Shown in pieces: positions 18,203-27,242 of a stretch of 64,000 nucleotides of DNA. The stretch covers positions 1,116,001 to 1,180,000 of the forward strand of contig CAXXPQ010000002.1 in assembly GCA_963668655.2 (NCBI GenBank). Direction: 5' to 3'. Within the stretch, counting starts at the first letter, position 1. Every line of letters starts with the position of its first letter. The stretch is from G963668655 sp963668655. GTDB lineage: Bacteria; Myxococcota_A; SURF-8. The position numbers and the translations under genes are program-made. The notes under the pieces were generated by a model. The model did not search any database. It was not told where the DNA came from and saw only the letters and a list, made by a program, of their open reading frames with translations.

Positions 18203-18259
18203 CGAACGGTAAAATCGAAAGGCGGAATCTCTGCCTTCACAAAGCGGCAAAACCGTTCG
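18203..18259. terminator. Nested inverted repeats between convergent genes
   Basis: CGAACGGT (18203-18210) pairs with ACCGTTCG (18252-18259) and encloses a smaller AAGGC/GCCTT hairpin (18219-18237). It lies between the lipoprotein stop and the stop of the opposing ICMT-like gene, as expected for a two-way terminator. There is no strong T-run. Confidence 0.4.
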
Positions 18260-18301
18260 TCCTAAATTATACGTTCGAATTATCGATACCCCCGGCCGCG
18301 T

Positions 18302-18808
18302 TCATTCCCAAAAGCGATGAAGCAGGGGAAAGACGGCGGGCGTTCGCCGTTTGTACTGCCGGAATTCATCGCCGAACAGCCGCGACAACTCCGCCTCTTC
18401 CTTGCGGACGAGAAGCCGTAGCGTGATGTACATGGCAGGAACCACGCCCACGAGGGGCCAGGAGTGCATCAGCAATCCAAGTGCCGGAACGATAAACACC
18501 ACCCAGGCTGCGTAGACGGGATGACGGCAGGCGGCGTAGGTTCCTTTCGTGAACAGTTTTCCGGCAGGAAATCCCTTGACGAGGATCCGCAAGGAGAGAA
18601 CGAAAAAAGGAAACCCGATAAAAAGCAATCCCGCCCCGATGCCCGTCTGCCACGCCTTCGGAATCAGCATGAGGGTGAAAAACTCCGGAAAACAGAGGCG
18701 GAGCCCGATACCCACCGCCGAATAACCGAGCGAAAGCAGGACGAACCAGGGACCGACTCCGAAGATCGTCAGATTTCGTTTTTCCGGGGCGGAGGGAGAT
18801 TGTGTCAT
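18302..18808 (-). CDS. Isoprenylcysteine carboxyl methyltransferase (ICMT)-like membrane protein
   Basis: This 168-aa protein has about four or five hydrophobic helices and the family signature RHPVYAAW (about residue 105), followed by an E-E-x-x-L motif and FGDEFRQYKRRTPAVFP at the end. These are the SAM- and lipid-facing elements of the ICMT/PEMT/NnrU-like superfamily. Bacterial members methylate unknown small lipophilic substrates. I take the ATG at 18808, with AAAGGA upstream, rather than a TTG five codons earlier. It follows the GAF-like gene by 83 nt on the same strand and may be read from the rsmE operon or separately. Confidence 0.78.
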   Translation of the reverse strand: MTQSPSAPEKRNLTIFGVGPWFVLLSLGYSAVGIGLRLCFPEFFTLMLIPKAWQTGIGAGLLFIGFPFFVLSLRILVKGFPAGKLFTKGTYAACRHPVYAAWVVFIVPALGLLMHSWPLVGVVPAMYITLRLLVRKEEAELSRLFGDEFRQYKRRTPAVFPLLHRFWE

Positions 18809-18891
18809 CGTTTTCCTTTGCAAAGACGAATAGATTGTTCCGGATCGACGGCGAGATCCCGGAAAAAAAGACGGCGCCCATGGCCTCCGGA

Positions 18892-19704
18892 TCAGGTTCC
18901 GGAGCGGGCCTTACTGTAGGCTTCCCGCCAGTTGGTCAGAATCAGCCGCTCCATGGATTTGGACTCCGAACGCGGCGGAGTCGCTTCCGGCTTGCCGGAG
19001 CGTTCGGACATCTCCCGGGATTCGTCGGCCGGAGCGGAATCCGTACGATTTTCCGCGTCTTCCGAATTTTCGGGCGTAGACGGTGAAGCTTCCTCCGTTT
19101 CCCGAACCGGCTCGCCATCGCTTTCGGCCGGAGGTTCGGTAGAGGTTTCGGGGTCGGCCTCCGGCGCGGCTTCGGATTCCACGTTCCGCCCCTCGCCGCG
19201 CTTGTCCAGGATCAGCTTGGCGAAGCGGAATCCCAGGGGCGCCAGCAGGCTCGTCACCGCGCCCAGTTCGTCCGCGCCGAAGGGATGGTCACGATCGATG
19301 AGAAAGAGAAACGGCGTCTTGGGGCCGACCACCAGCGGAAAGACGGCGACGTGCCGTTCGCCCGAAAGCCCGCGTTTCATGAGCAGAATGTCCCAGTCAC
19401 GTCCGTTCAGGCCGGAAAGAACCACGGGAACGCGCTCGTCCAGGGCCTTCCGGATGCGGGGTTCCTCGGCCAGACGGAAGGCGATGTCCTCGGCATGGAT
19501 CTCGGCCAGTTCGCTGCGGCCGTGAAAAACCCAGCCGCCGGCGTGCTCACCGGAAAGCTTGAAGAACATGGCGAAATCCGTCATGGACTCGAAGCCCTCG
19601 CAAAGCGTCTGAAGAATCTTCCGGGGATCTTCCAGTTCCCGAAGGTTTCGCTCCAGTTCGACCAGCTTTTCGGTTTGGATGATTTTTCGGTTTGGCGCGT
19701 TCAC
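18892..19704 (-). CDS. Hypothetical protein with GAF-like domain
   Basis: In this 270-aa protein, residues 1-175 have alternating helices and strands compatible with a GAF/PAS-like sensor fold: an initial coiled helix (about 8-40), then a core with VAVFPLVVGPKTPFLFLIDRD as central strands. The final 95 residues are disordered and rich in Glu, Ser, Pro and Ala. There is no output domain, DNA-binding motif or signal peptide, so it is probably a cytoplasmic scaffold or sensor. It begins 3 nt after the stop of the RDD-domain gene and is co-transcribed with it. I do not recognise a named family; the GAF suggestion is based on secondary-structure impression only. Confidence 0.55.
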   Translation of the reverse strand: MNAPNRKIIQTEKLVELERNLRELEDPRKILQTLCEGFESMTDFAMFFKLSGEHAGGWVFHGRSELAEIHAEDIAFRLAEEPRIRKALDERVPVVLSGLNGRDWDILLMKRGLSGERHVAVFPLVVGPKTPFLFLIDRDHPFGADELGAVTSLLAPLGFRFAKLILDKRGEGRNVESEAAPEADPETSTEPPAESDGEPVRETEEASPSTPENSEDAENRTDSAPADESREMSERSGKPEATPPRSESKSMERLILTNWREAYSKARSGT

Positions 19705-19707
19705 GGC

Positions 19708-21366
19708 TCAATTCTCCGTCTGGGGGTGGACACGGATCACCAGGGTCTGGGAAAGCTTATCATGAAGTCCCTGTTTTTTCGAGTCTAAAATGATCCACAG
19801 CAGACCCAGGAAAAACGGCGCGGCGGAAAGCGCGGAGCCGAGGCAGCGAATCACGGCGCGTCCGAGAGACAGCGGCAACCCGTCATCCTGAATCAGGCGC
19901 AGATCGAAGAGCCGCTTTCCGGGTGTCTGTCCGGTGGATACGGCAAAGAGAATGGAGGTGAATCCGAAGAAAAACAGGTACAGTGCAAGATAGGCGGGCA
20001 ACATCACGGGCTGGTCCGCCGCCAATCGCCAGACATCGCCGATTCCCCCGGACATCCCCGGCAGCCGGTCCGTGCCGAAAACGACGATGCCGATGTACGC
20101 GAACAGCCAGGTCAGGAGCAGGAGAAGCGCCTGGTCCGCCAGACCCGCCAGGGCGCGCCGCGCGAATCCGGAGACGGTGACGTGGACTTCCAGCAGATCC
20201 GCTTTCTCCTCGGGTTCCGGCGATGCGCCCAGTTTGCGGCCCCGCTTGCGAGCGGGCCGTTCCGGCTTGCCGAAATCCTCCTCGGCCTCGTCGATCCAGT
20301 CGCCGTCCTCCTCGTCCGGATCCGCCGGGGCGGTGTCGAAATCCTCATCCTCCCGCGCTTCCTTCGCCAGAGCGTCCAGGCTGTCCTCCGTCACCCAAGC
20401 GGGCTCCGCCGCGACAGGAGCGCGCAGCGTTTCCCGCGCGTCCTCGAAATCGGCCTCGCTGCTGTCCGGGCTTTCGTCGTGTTCCCCGGATTCCGGCGCG
20501 TTCGCCGCGTTTTCATCCTCGGTTCGACCGGATAGCCCGTGATGGCTTTTTCCTCCGTCCGACGGCATGGCCAGCATTTGCAGGGTGCGGCGATCGGCCA
20601 GATTGGGCCGCTCGGGTTCGGATTCGGGCTCCGGCTCGGATGCTGACTCGGCTTCGATCTCCGGTTCCGGTTCGGATTCCGACTCCGGTTCCGGTTCGGG
20701 TTCGGATTCGGGTTCCCTCACCGGCAGGTCCGCGCTTCCGTCATCCGTATCCATTTCCGGAAGAGCGGGTTCCGGCTCCGCTTCGGCCATTTCCCGCGCG
20801 GGTTCATCCGATGGAACTTCCGGCGGAATTTCCGCTGTAGTATCCACATCGTCACTCGCCGGTTCCCGTGGAGCAACGGCTTTCGGAGGATCCTTCCGAG
20901 GCGCGGCCTCGGTCGCAGATTCCTTTTTCTTCGCCGTTTGGGCCTTCATCTCCCGGGTCACCCGGGTCAGCGGTTCCTTGGGATTGAAAATGGATTGCAA
21001 AACCTGCTTCAACTCGTCCGCGTCCCCTTCTCCGCTTTTCTCCTCCACTTCCCGCAGACGCCCCTCCAGGGCCTCTCCCCGAGAAGAGGAATCCTCCGTG
21101 GCATTCGATGCGGAAGCCTTTGGCGCGGAGTCGGGACGCGCATCCAGGCTTTCCGAAAACGAAGCCAGCGCCTGCCCGTTGACCGGCGTTTCGCCTTTTT
21201 CCTCGGGATCCCGGCGGTCGAAACGGAATTTCTTCACCGTGCGTTCCTCCCGGCCCGCCGACCCGGAATCCGACGGCGCTTCCGTTTCGTCCCAGACGGG
21301 AAAGCCGCAATAGCCGCAGATCCGGTCGCCCGGATTCAGTTCACTCCCGCATTTTTTGCACTTCAT
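19708..21366 (-). CDS. Zinc-ribbon and RDD-domain membrane protein
   Basis: The protein is 552 aa from the ATG at 21366, which overlaps the rsmE stop as ATGA; an ATG two codons earlier is also possible. It opens with a zinc ribbon, CKKC followed by CGYC (C3, C6, C17, C20). About 350 residues of low-complexity acidic sequence follow, with many Glu-Pro and Glu-Ser repeats. The C-terminal 170 residues form an RDD domain: hydrophobic helices with the Arg of FARRALAGLADQALLLLL, and FGFTSILFAVSTGQTPGKRLFDLRL with the second Arg and Asp, typical of RDD proteins implicated in Na+ or compatible-solute transport. The long acidic insert between ribbon and membrane domain is unusual. It is translationally coupled to rsmE and followed 3 nt later by the GAF-like gene. 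Confidence 0.82.
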   Translation of the reverse strand: MKCKKCGSELNPGDRICGYCGFPVWDETEAPSDSGSAGREERTVKKFRFDRRDPEEKGETPVNGQALASFSESLDARPDSAPKASASNATEDSSSRGEALEGRLREVEEKSGEGDADELKQVLQSIFNPKEPLTRVTREMKAQTAKKKESATEAAPRKDPPKAVAPREPASDDVDTTAEIPPEVPSDEPAREMAEAEPEPALPEMDTDDGSADLPVREPESEPEPEPESESEPEPEIEAESASEPEPESEPERPNLADRRTLQMLAMPSDGGKSHHGLSGRTEDENAANAPESGEHDESPDSSEADFEDARETLRAPVAAEPAWVTEDSLDALAKEAREDEDFDTAPADPDEEDGDWIDEAEEDFGKPERPARKRGRKLGASPEPEEKADLLEVHVTVSGFARRALAGLADQALLLLLTWLFAYIGIVVFGTDRLPGMSGGIGDVWRLAADQPVMLPAYLALYLFFFGFTSILFAVSTGQTPGKRLFDLRLIQDDGLPLSLGRAVIRCLGSALSAAPFFLGLLWIILDSKKQGLHDKLSQTLVIRVHPQTEN

Positions 21367-22139
21367 GTCCATTTTTCCTCTTCCGGTCGTTGTCCGGACA
21401 TCGGTTTCCCAAGGTCGCCCCAGGTAAATTGCAGAATCGCCAACAACGCGGGGCCGGCCGTTTCCGTTCGCAGAATACGCGGACCCAGGGAGATCGGCAG
21501 GGCGCCGCGCTCTTTCGCCAGGGCCACTTCCTCTTCCTCGAATCCGCCCTCCGGCCCCACGACCACGCAAAGCGCGTTGGGCCTCGGTTCGTGAAGCGCT
21601 TCCGACAGCCCGAGCGTTCCCTCTCCCTCGTAGGCCAGCCAGATCCGTTCGCCCGTTTCTCCGGCGGCCAGCATGTCCTCAAATCCCGCAATCTCGCCGA
21701 TCTCCGGAATTCGAATCCGACGGCACTGCCGGCAGGCTTCCTCCGCCACCAGACGCCAGCGGCGAACCTTGTTCGCGGCGGCGGTTTTGTCCACCCGGCT
21801 GACGGAACGCGTCGAGACGAAAGGCCGAAATCCGGAGACGCCCAGTTCCACCGCTTTCTGAACGATGGTCTCCATCTTGCCGTGCTTGGGAAGCGCCTGG
21901 GCCAACGTCAGCCGCATGGGAAGCGCCTCCTCCCGGCGAAGCACCCGCTCGAACCGAAGAGCGGCCCGCTTGCCCTTCACCTCGATCCGAGCCAGAGACT
22001 CGCAGGAAAGGCCGTCGAAAACCGCCACCACGTCGCCGTCCTTCAATCGATGGACGCGCAGCAGGTAGCGCGCCTTTTCCGGCGACAGTTCCGCCCGTGG
22101 AGAAGCCGGACCGAATTCCGGCACGTACACCCGTTCCAT
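21363..22139 (-). CDS. rsmE: 16S rRNA (uracil1498-N3)-methyltransferase RsmE
   Basis: The protein is 258 aa, the normal family size. The N-terminal PUA-like domain contains HRLKDGDVVAVFDG, and the SPOUT domain carries the trefoil-knot signatures VVGPEGGFEEEE (about 200) and LGPRILRTETAGPALLAIL (about 225). RsmE methylates U1498 of 16S rRNA in the assembled 30S subunit using SAM. I take ATG at 22139; a TTG 17 codons earlier would add an unconserved extension. A promoter with TTGAAA-17-TATACT lies at 22210-22238. Its stop overlaps the start of the RDD gene. Confidence 0.93.
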   Translation of the reverse strand: MERVYVPEFGPASPRAELSPEKARYLLRVHRLKDGDVVAVFDGLSCESLARIEVKGKRAALRFERVLRREEALPMRLTLAQALPKHGKMETIVQKAVELGVSGFRPFVSTRSVSRVDKTAAANKVRRWRLVAEEACRQCRRIRIPEIGEIAGFEDMLAAGETGERIWLAYEGEGTLGLSEALHEPRPNALCVVVGPEGGFEEEEVALAKERGALPISLGPRILRTETAGPALLAILQFTWGDLGKPMSGQRPEEEKWT

Positions 22140-22209
22140 GCGTTTTCCCGAACCTTGCGTACTTTTACGTGAATCCTCGTCTCGAAGCAAGCCGCTCGAT
22201 CACCTATTC

Positions 22210-22238
22210 AGTATAACATATAACCCCATGATTTTCAA
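22210..22238 (-). promoter_or_regulatory. Sigma-70-like promoter of the rsmE operon
   Basis: On the minus strand, TTGAAA and TATACT are separated by 17 nt in an AT-rich patch about 71 nt upstream of the rsmE ATG. Confidence 0.65.
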
Positions 22239-22392
22239 TGATTTATCGCGTTCATTGCAAGGATCGGCTCCATGACGGGCCTCCCATGGAGGACTTCTTC
22301 CCCGGCCCCGCACGGGCGGCGCGAACCAAGGCGGTCCGGCGCGCCCGGCCACCGAGGCGTTTTTCTCCCTTGCGCCTGATGAATCGAAGGAC

Positions 22393-22421
22393 TTGCCCCG
22401 GAGGATGAAATGGGGTAAACT
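22393..22421 (+). promoter_or_regulatory. Probable sigma-70 promoter for the DGD lipoprotein operon
   Basis: TTGCCC and TAAACT are spaced 17 nt apart. The -10 box lies 52 nt before the ATG at 22474. Confidence 0.45.
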
Positions 22422-22473
22422 TCGTTTATTCGGCATGAACTCGCCCGGATGCCATTATGAGGAGATTCCGACT

Positions 22474-23568
22474 ATGAGGAAATGGACCGTTCCGATCCTG
22501 GCGCTTTTCCTTCCTTTGTTCGCCTTTTCCTGCGGCGGAGGCGGATCGTCCGACCCGGACGGAGATCAGGACGCCGGGGGAGAAGCGACGGAAACCGAGC
22601 CGGCGGCCTTCGGCGAGGCCTGCTCGAACAACAACGGCTGTATCAGCGGAATCTGCTATCCCGGAACCTCTGGGAATTTCTGTTCCATGTCCTGTTCCAC
22701 GGATATGGACTGCGAAAACGTGGTCCTGGGTTCCTGCTGTTATCCGGAAGCGGCTTTGAAGGTCTGCCTATTGCCGGAACAATGCATCGTTTCCGACGGA
22801 GACGGAGAATCCGCCGACGGCGACGACGCGCCGCCGGACGGAGACAACAGTCTGGAATGCGCCCCGGAAACCTATCGCTGCATGAACAATGCGGTGGAGC
22901 AGTGCTCCTCGAACGGCACGGCCTGGCTGTGGCGCGAGGACTGCACGGGAGACAGCGTCTGCCGGGACGGCGCCTGCCGGAACGATGGCGTGGACGGTGA
23001 TACGGACAGCGCGACGGACGGCGACGGTGAAGGCGGCTGCGGAGATCCGGGCCAGATGCCGGGCACTCTGATCCGCTATGCCACGGACATGTTCAATCTG
23101 CTGGACAGCAACCCGTCCCTGCACACGGAAATCGTCACCAGCCAGAATCCGGATTTCGGAAGCGCGAAGGATTACGTGCGCCTGAATGCGGACGCCTCCG
23201 GCGAATATCTGGCCTTGGATCTGGACATCGATACCACCTATCTCTACATCATCGAGCTGAAATACGTCTGCGGCATCGATTGGGGCGAGGTTTCGCTGCA
23301 TCTGGACAATCCCGACAGTCAGCCCATCAAGCACCTGCGTACGGATCAGCCGAACAATCGCCTCAACCTGAACTGCAACCCGGTGGATTCCTCCACGCCG
23401 CCGCGTCCCCAGGACGAGATGTACACGGACAAGGTCACCTACGAGACGCTCTGCATCGAGGAAGGCGAGCACACGCTTTACCTGAAAGTGTACGGCAAGG
23501 ACCAGAATTCGGGCGGTTACGACATCGGCGCCTGGCGGGTCTACGCCAGCCCCTTCCGGCCGGAATAA
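22474..23568 (+). CDS. DGD-linker Cys-rich lipoprotein
   Basis: This 364-aa protein starts with ATG at 22474, with AGGAG about ten bases upstream. The lipobox is FSC preceded by Ala-Phe, followed by Gly/Ser and DGD. A Cys-rich module (about residues 48-108) is followed by a second DGD linker, one copy of the C-x5-C repeat also seen at 17113 (CMNNAVEQC), a third DGD linker and then a 165-residue beta-rich C-terminal domain with an ordered run of strands (residues about 195-364). That domain resembles a jelly-roll binding domain but has no recognised signature. It is the first gene of a run with a polytopic membrane protein (1 nt away) and a radical SAM enzyme. Confidence 0.82.
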   Translation: MRKWTVPILALFLPLFAFSCGGGGSSDPDGDQDAGGEATETEPAAFGEACSNNNGCISGICYPGTSGNFCSMSCSTDMDCENVVLGSCCYPEAALKVCLLPEQCIVSDGDGESADGDDAPPDGDNSLECAPETYRCMNNAVEQCSSNGTAWLWREDCTGDSVCRDGACRNDGVDGDTDSATDGDGEGGCGDPGQMPGTLIRYATDMFNLLDSNPSLHTEIVTSQNPDFGSAKDYVRLNADASGEYLALDLDIDTTYLYIIELKYVCGIDWGEVSLHLDNPDSQPIKHLRTDQPNNRLNLNCNPVDSSTPPRPQDEMYTDKVTYETLCIEEGEHTLYLKVYGKDQNSGGYDIGAWRVYASPFRPE

Positions 23569-23569
23569 C

Positions 23570-26002
23570 TTGGCGACATCGTTTCGGAAAATTCTTTCGC
23601 ACCTGCACACATTCCTGCGGATCCCGATCCTGGCGATTCCGGTCGGTCTTCTGGCCTGTGGGACGCTTTGGGCATCCGATCGGGACGGAGATTTGCATGC
23701 GGCCGTTCCCCCCGGGCAGGAGGATCGGCTGGCCGAGGCTCTCGCACCGCCGGATAACCTGCTGCCGGAAGGCGTGGAGCTTTCCGGCCTGCAAATCGAG
23801 CGCCATTTCGTGCGGCTATTCTTCGAAGACCATGGGAAAGGCGGGGAATTTCAGTTGTTTCCCATGGCGACGCCCGCGGATGATGCTTGCCGGAAACTTC
23901 AACGTCTGAAACTCTGTTCCCGAAAGAGTTTTCCGCCCTGGACGGATGCCTATCTGAAGTGGATCGCATCGGAGGGGCGCGAGGCGCGGCTGGCGGCGGC
24001 CTGGACCGTTGTTTCCGAAATTGAGACACCGAGGGTGGAGCGGACCCGGATTCCGGATCTTTCCGCGCCGATTACGGCGGGTCTGGGCTGCCTGATCCTG
24101 GCGTCGTTGTTTGTTTTCCTGCGTTTTTATCGGAAGAACGCGCCCCCCGCGCTTTCCGGACCGCTGGCCGCCGGATTTCCGGCCTTGGCCACGGCGTTTT
24201 TCACGGTCCGCATGCTGGGAGATGAAGCCGTGGCGGCGGCGACCTTGGTGTTTGCGGGAGCGGCCATGGCGTTCTTTCCCGTGGGAGGCGATGGACGGGA
24301 GCGGTATTTTCCGCGTTTGAAGGCGCGTCTGCGTGCGTTCTTGCAAGAGAGCCTTCGCAGCGGGCTTTTGCCGTTTCTGGCGGTTCTGCTGCTGATCGTT
24401 CTCCAGCTTTCCGGGGTCTTTCCGCCCGTCAACTGGATTCTGGATCCCGTGCTGGGCTTTTTCGCCCGGCCCTGGCTTGCGGATCCGGGCGTCCGCGCCG
24501 GGTTCGTCTGGGGATATTTCATCCTTCTTTCCCTGGCCCTTTCGTGCGCGTTCGTGTGGGTGCTCAAGACGGACCGCAGGGAGATCCGGTCCCTGTTTCC
24601 GGCGCTGTCCATGGGTTTTCTCGCGAGCTTGATTCCGACGCTCGTCTGGATCGTCCCCGCCGATCCCGCGCCGGGCGGCGTCTGGCTGGAATACGGCCCG
24701 GCGTTCTGGCTTTCGGATTTCTCCCTTCCGGCGGTGGATTATCGTCTGGGCGGCGGTTTCGTGGGAGCGATCTTCCTGAAAACCTTCGCAGGCACGCGGG
24801 GATGGATGGCTTTGAACGTTTTCTCCGCGCTTTTCTGCTGCATCGCCCTGGCCGTGACGGCCCGCCTGGTATTCGGGAGCCATAAGGCGACCCTCGGCGC
24901 GGCGCTCCTCTGGGCGCTTCATCCCGCCCATCCCGCTTTTCTGGTGGAAGCCTGGTGGTTTTTTCTGGCGGCGGGCTGGCTGGCCCTGGCCGTTGGAACC
25001 CACGTCCACGCCGTACGAAACGCGTCCGTTCCCTGGTTGTTACTGTCTCTTCTGTGCGCACAGTGGGCCATGGAAACCCGCGCGGAAGGTATCCTGATCC
25101 TGCCCATGTTTTTCGTTATCAGGACCATTTGGAAGGCCCCCGACCGGCACGGGAAATGGGTGGCCCTCTTTTGCATCTTCAACCTGTTGCGGCTGGCCAC
25201 GGCCTATCAGACGGAAAGCGCCTTCGGAGCGGGCGTCTGGCGGCGCAATCTGCTGGGATACGCGGAGATTCTGGAATCGCTCGCCCCCTGGTTTCTCGCA
25301 GCGCTCGCCGCCGCCTGGGGATCGGCCGGAAGCCGAAGCCGGGAAGTCGGCCTGCTTTCCGCCTGGTTGGGCGGAATTCTGGCTTTTTATCTTCTGGCCG
25401 CCACCGCGCCCAGCCAGCGGGAGGGCTATCTGATCGCCCTGCCCGCCGCGATTCTCTTCGGGGGATGGCTTGCCGGAAAGCCGGGCGCGGAAGAAAATGA
25501 CGTTGGGAAAGCGCGGCGGTGGTTCCATCATCCGGCCCTGCGGCCCGTGGGGGCGCTCCTTCTTCTGCTCTTCGCCGCCTGGGCGGGGAAAAACACGCGG
25601 ACGCACTGGATGGAGGAACACGAGCGGAAAACGGAAACGGCCCGGGCGGCTCGGGATCTTTTGAACGACCTGGATCGGAACACGCCGCTGCTGGTCAACC
25701 CGGCCTGGCGGCGGTTGGCGGTTCCGGAACAGGCCGGCCCCGACGAAAAACGCCGCCGTCCCACAATGGCCGAACTTCCGAATCTTTATTCCGAAATTCC
25801 CGTTCTGGCCTGTCTCGGAACCGAGATGGACGGCGAACCCCATTGCTGCTATTACGAACCGGGCGGCGTGGACCGCACGGACATCCGCGCGCGTGGCGAC
25901 TGCTGGCCCGCGAGCCTCTCCGGCCGTGATGTACGCCTGGCGGCCAACCGGGGGCGTTTGCGGCTCTACGAACTGCATCTTGCGAAGGAAACCACGCCAT
26001 GA
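23570..26002 (+). CDS. Large polytopic membrane protein, glycosyltransferase-like
   Basis: This 810-aa protein starts with a TTG one nucleotide after the lipoprotein stop; no better ATG exists before the first hydrophobic segment. Residues about 15-36 form an N-terminal helix, then about 120 soluble residues, then at least ten transmembrane helices (about 170-690) and a soluble C-terminal domain of about 110 residues with several Cys. The layout is the same as the protein at 11384-13420 and suggests a GT39/PMT-type or O-antigen-type membrane transferase (motifs such as METRAEG between helices), but no catalytic pair is certain. Its stop overlaps the start of the radical SAM gene (ATGA), so the two proteins are made together. 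Confidence 0.62.
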   Translation: MATSFRKILSHLHTFLRIPILAIPVGLLACGTLWASDRDGDLHAAVPPGQEDRLAEALAPPDNLLPEGVELSGLQIERHFVRLFFEDHGKGGEFQLFPMATPADDACRKLQRLKLCSRKSFPPWTDAYLKWIASEGREARLAAAWTVVSEIETPRVERTRIPDLSAPITAGLGCLILASLFVFLRFYRKNAPPALSGPLAAGFPALATAFFTVRMLGDEAVAAATLVFAGAAMAFFPVGGDGRERYFPRLKARLRAFLQESLRSGLLPFLAVLLLIVLQLSGVFPPVNWILDPVLGFFARPWLADPGVRAGFVWGYFILLSLALSCAFVWVLKTDRREIRSLFPALSMGFLASLIPTLVWIVPADPAPGGVWLEYGPAFWLSDFSLPAVDYRLGGGFVGAIFLKTFAGTRGWMALNVFSALFCCIALAVTARLVFGSHKATLGAALLWALHPAHPAFLVEAWWFFLAAGWLALAVGTHVHAVRNASVPWLLLSLLCAQWAMETRAEGILILPMFFVIRTIWKAPDRHGKWVALFCIFNLLRLATAYQTESAFGAGVWRRNLLGYAEILESLAPWFLAALAAAWGSAGSRSREVGLLSAWLGGILAFYLLAATAPSQREGYLIALPAAILFGGWLAGKPGAEENDVGKARRWFHHPALRPVGALLLLLFAAWAGKNTRTHWMEEHERKTETARAARDLLNDLDRNTPLLVNPAWRRLAVPEQAGPDEKRRRPTMAELPNLYSEIPVLACLGTEMDGEPHCCYYEPGGVDRTDIRARGDCWPASLSGRDVRLAANRGRLRLYELHLAKETTP

Positions 26003-27111
26003 GCGGCGGAGGCCGACAAGCAAAGCGGAAACTCGCACAAATCCGGGGACTTCTGCGCCTGGCGAGGCGCCTTTCTGGCCGGGGGCCTCGGCGCGACCGG
26101 GGCCTGCCGTACAAGGTGGAGTTTCTCATCACCGACCGTTGCGACAGCCGCTGCCGGACCTGCGGTTGCTGGCGAAAACCCATTGCGGAAAACCGAGGTC
26201 CGCAGGCGGAACGGGTGGCGGCCTGGGCGCGGGGATTGGGGCCGTCTCTCCTGTGGGCGGGACTTTCCGGGGGCGAACCCACCCTGCGGCCCGATTTTCC
26301 GGACATCGCGGAGGCGGTGGCCCGGGCTTGTCCCAACCTGGTGCTACTGAACTTCGGCACGAACGGCCTGGATCCCGAACGGGTGGAAGGGGCCGCCCGG
26401 CGTATCGCCCGACTGGAGATTCCCTTTATCATGGCGGCCTTGAGCCTGGACGGATTGAAGGCGGATCACGACCGGGCTCGCGGGGTGGAAGGAGCCTTCG
26501 AGAAGGCCATGGAAAGCGCCCGCCGTTTGCGGCGCATCCAGCGGGAATTCCCGCATTTTTCCCTTTCTTTCCAAACCACCGTCAGTCCGCTGAACCGAAA
26601 CGGCCTGAATGATCTGGCGGATTTTCTGCGCCGCGAGCACCCGGACGCCACGCACATCGTCACCGTGGCCACGGACAGTTTTCTGGTGAACCGGGGATGT
26701 GCCCCGGAACTGGCCGCCGGTCCGCAGGAAATCCGCGCCGTCCGCGACCTGGCCCGCAAGAATCGCGTTCGCTCGCTCACCGATCTGCCGCCCCTGGCGT
26801 ATCTGGGACTGGTGGACGAGTTTCTTCAAAGCGGCCAGAGTCCCATCCGCTGCGTGGCGGGACAGGATATGCTGATCGTGGATCCGGCGGGCGGGGTGCG
26901 GCCCTGCGATTACGTCCGGGAGGCCGTGGCGAATCTGGCCGATTACGGAGACGATTTCCCCCGCCTCCTGGCCGATCCCCTCGTGCACGCCCGCCTGGAA
27001 AGCTATGCCCATTGTCGGGACTGCTTCAGCCCCTGCCAGGCCTTTCCCTCGCTGTTTCGAAGCCCGAAGGATCTCTTGCGCGGGCTGTGGCTTTCGGCCT
27101 TTCGCCGCTGA
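25999..27111 (+). CDS. Radical SAM protein
   Basis: This 370-aa protein has the cluster motif CDSRCRTC (CX3CX2C) near residue 50, followed by SGGEPTLRPDF. A C-terminal cysteine series (RCVAGQD, RPCDYV, HCRDCFSPCQAF, about residues 290-350) fits a SPASM-like auxiliary cluster with CX2CX3C spacing at the end. The N-terminus is basic. The start ATG overlaps the upstream stop (ATGA). It is the last gene before a new promoter at 27130. With the two radical SAM genes at 5.6-8.1 kb it makes three in the window, each linked to a secreted lipoprotein gene. The substrate is unknown; peptide modification or modification of a carrier-linked molecule are both possible. Confidence 0.85.
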   Translation: MSGGGRQAKRKLAQIRGLLRLARRLSGRGPRRDRGLPYKVEFLITDRCDSRCRTCGCWRKPIAENRGPQAERVAAWARGLGPSLLWAGLSGGEPTLRPDFPDIAEAVARACPNLVLLNFGTNGLDPERVEGAARRIARLEIPFIMAALSLDGLKADHDRARGVEGAFEKAMESARRLRRIQREFPHFSLSFQTTVSPLNRNGLNDLADFLRREHPDATHIVTVATDSFLVNRGCAPELAAGPQEIRAVRDLARKNRVRSLTDLPPLAYLGLVDEFLQSGQSPIRCVAGQDMLIVDPAGGVRPCDYVREAVANLADYGDDFPRLLADPLVHARLESYAHCRDCFSPCQAFPSLFRSPKDLLRGLWLSAFRR

Positions 27112-27129
27112 TTCACTCCGTTTTGCCGG

Positions 27130-27159
27130 TTGACATTTGCGCCCGGGAGCCTCTATAAT
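27130..27159 (+). promoter_or_regulatory. Consensus sigma-70 promoter of the lipid operon
   Basis: TTGACA and TATAAT are both perfect matches, separated by 18 nt. Transcription would start near 27166, giving a leader of about 77 nt before the GGAGG site and ATG at 27243. It is one of the best promoters in the window and suggests high constitutive expression. Confidence 0.8.
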
Positions 27160-27242
27160 CCCGAAACCATTCGACAGCAGAGACGATCCGGAAGGATTTC
27201 AGGACATTACGCGAACGAAAAGCCCTTGAAGGAGGCGCTCAC

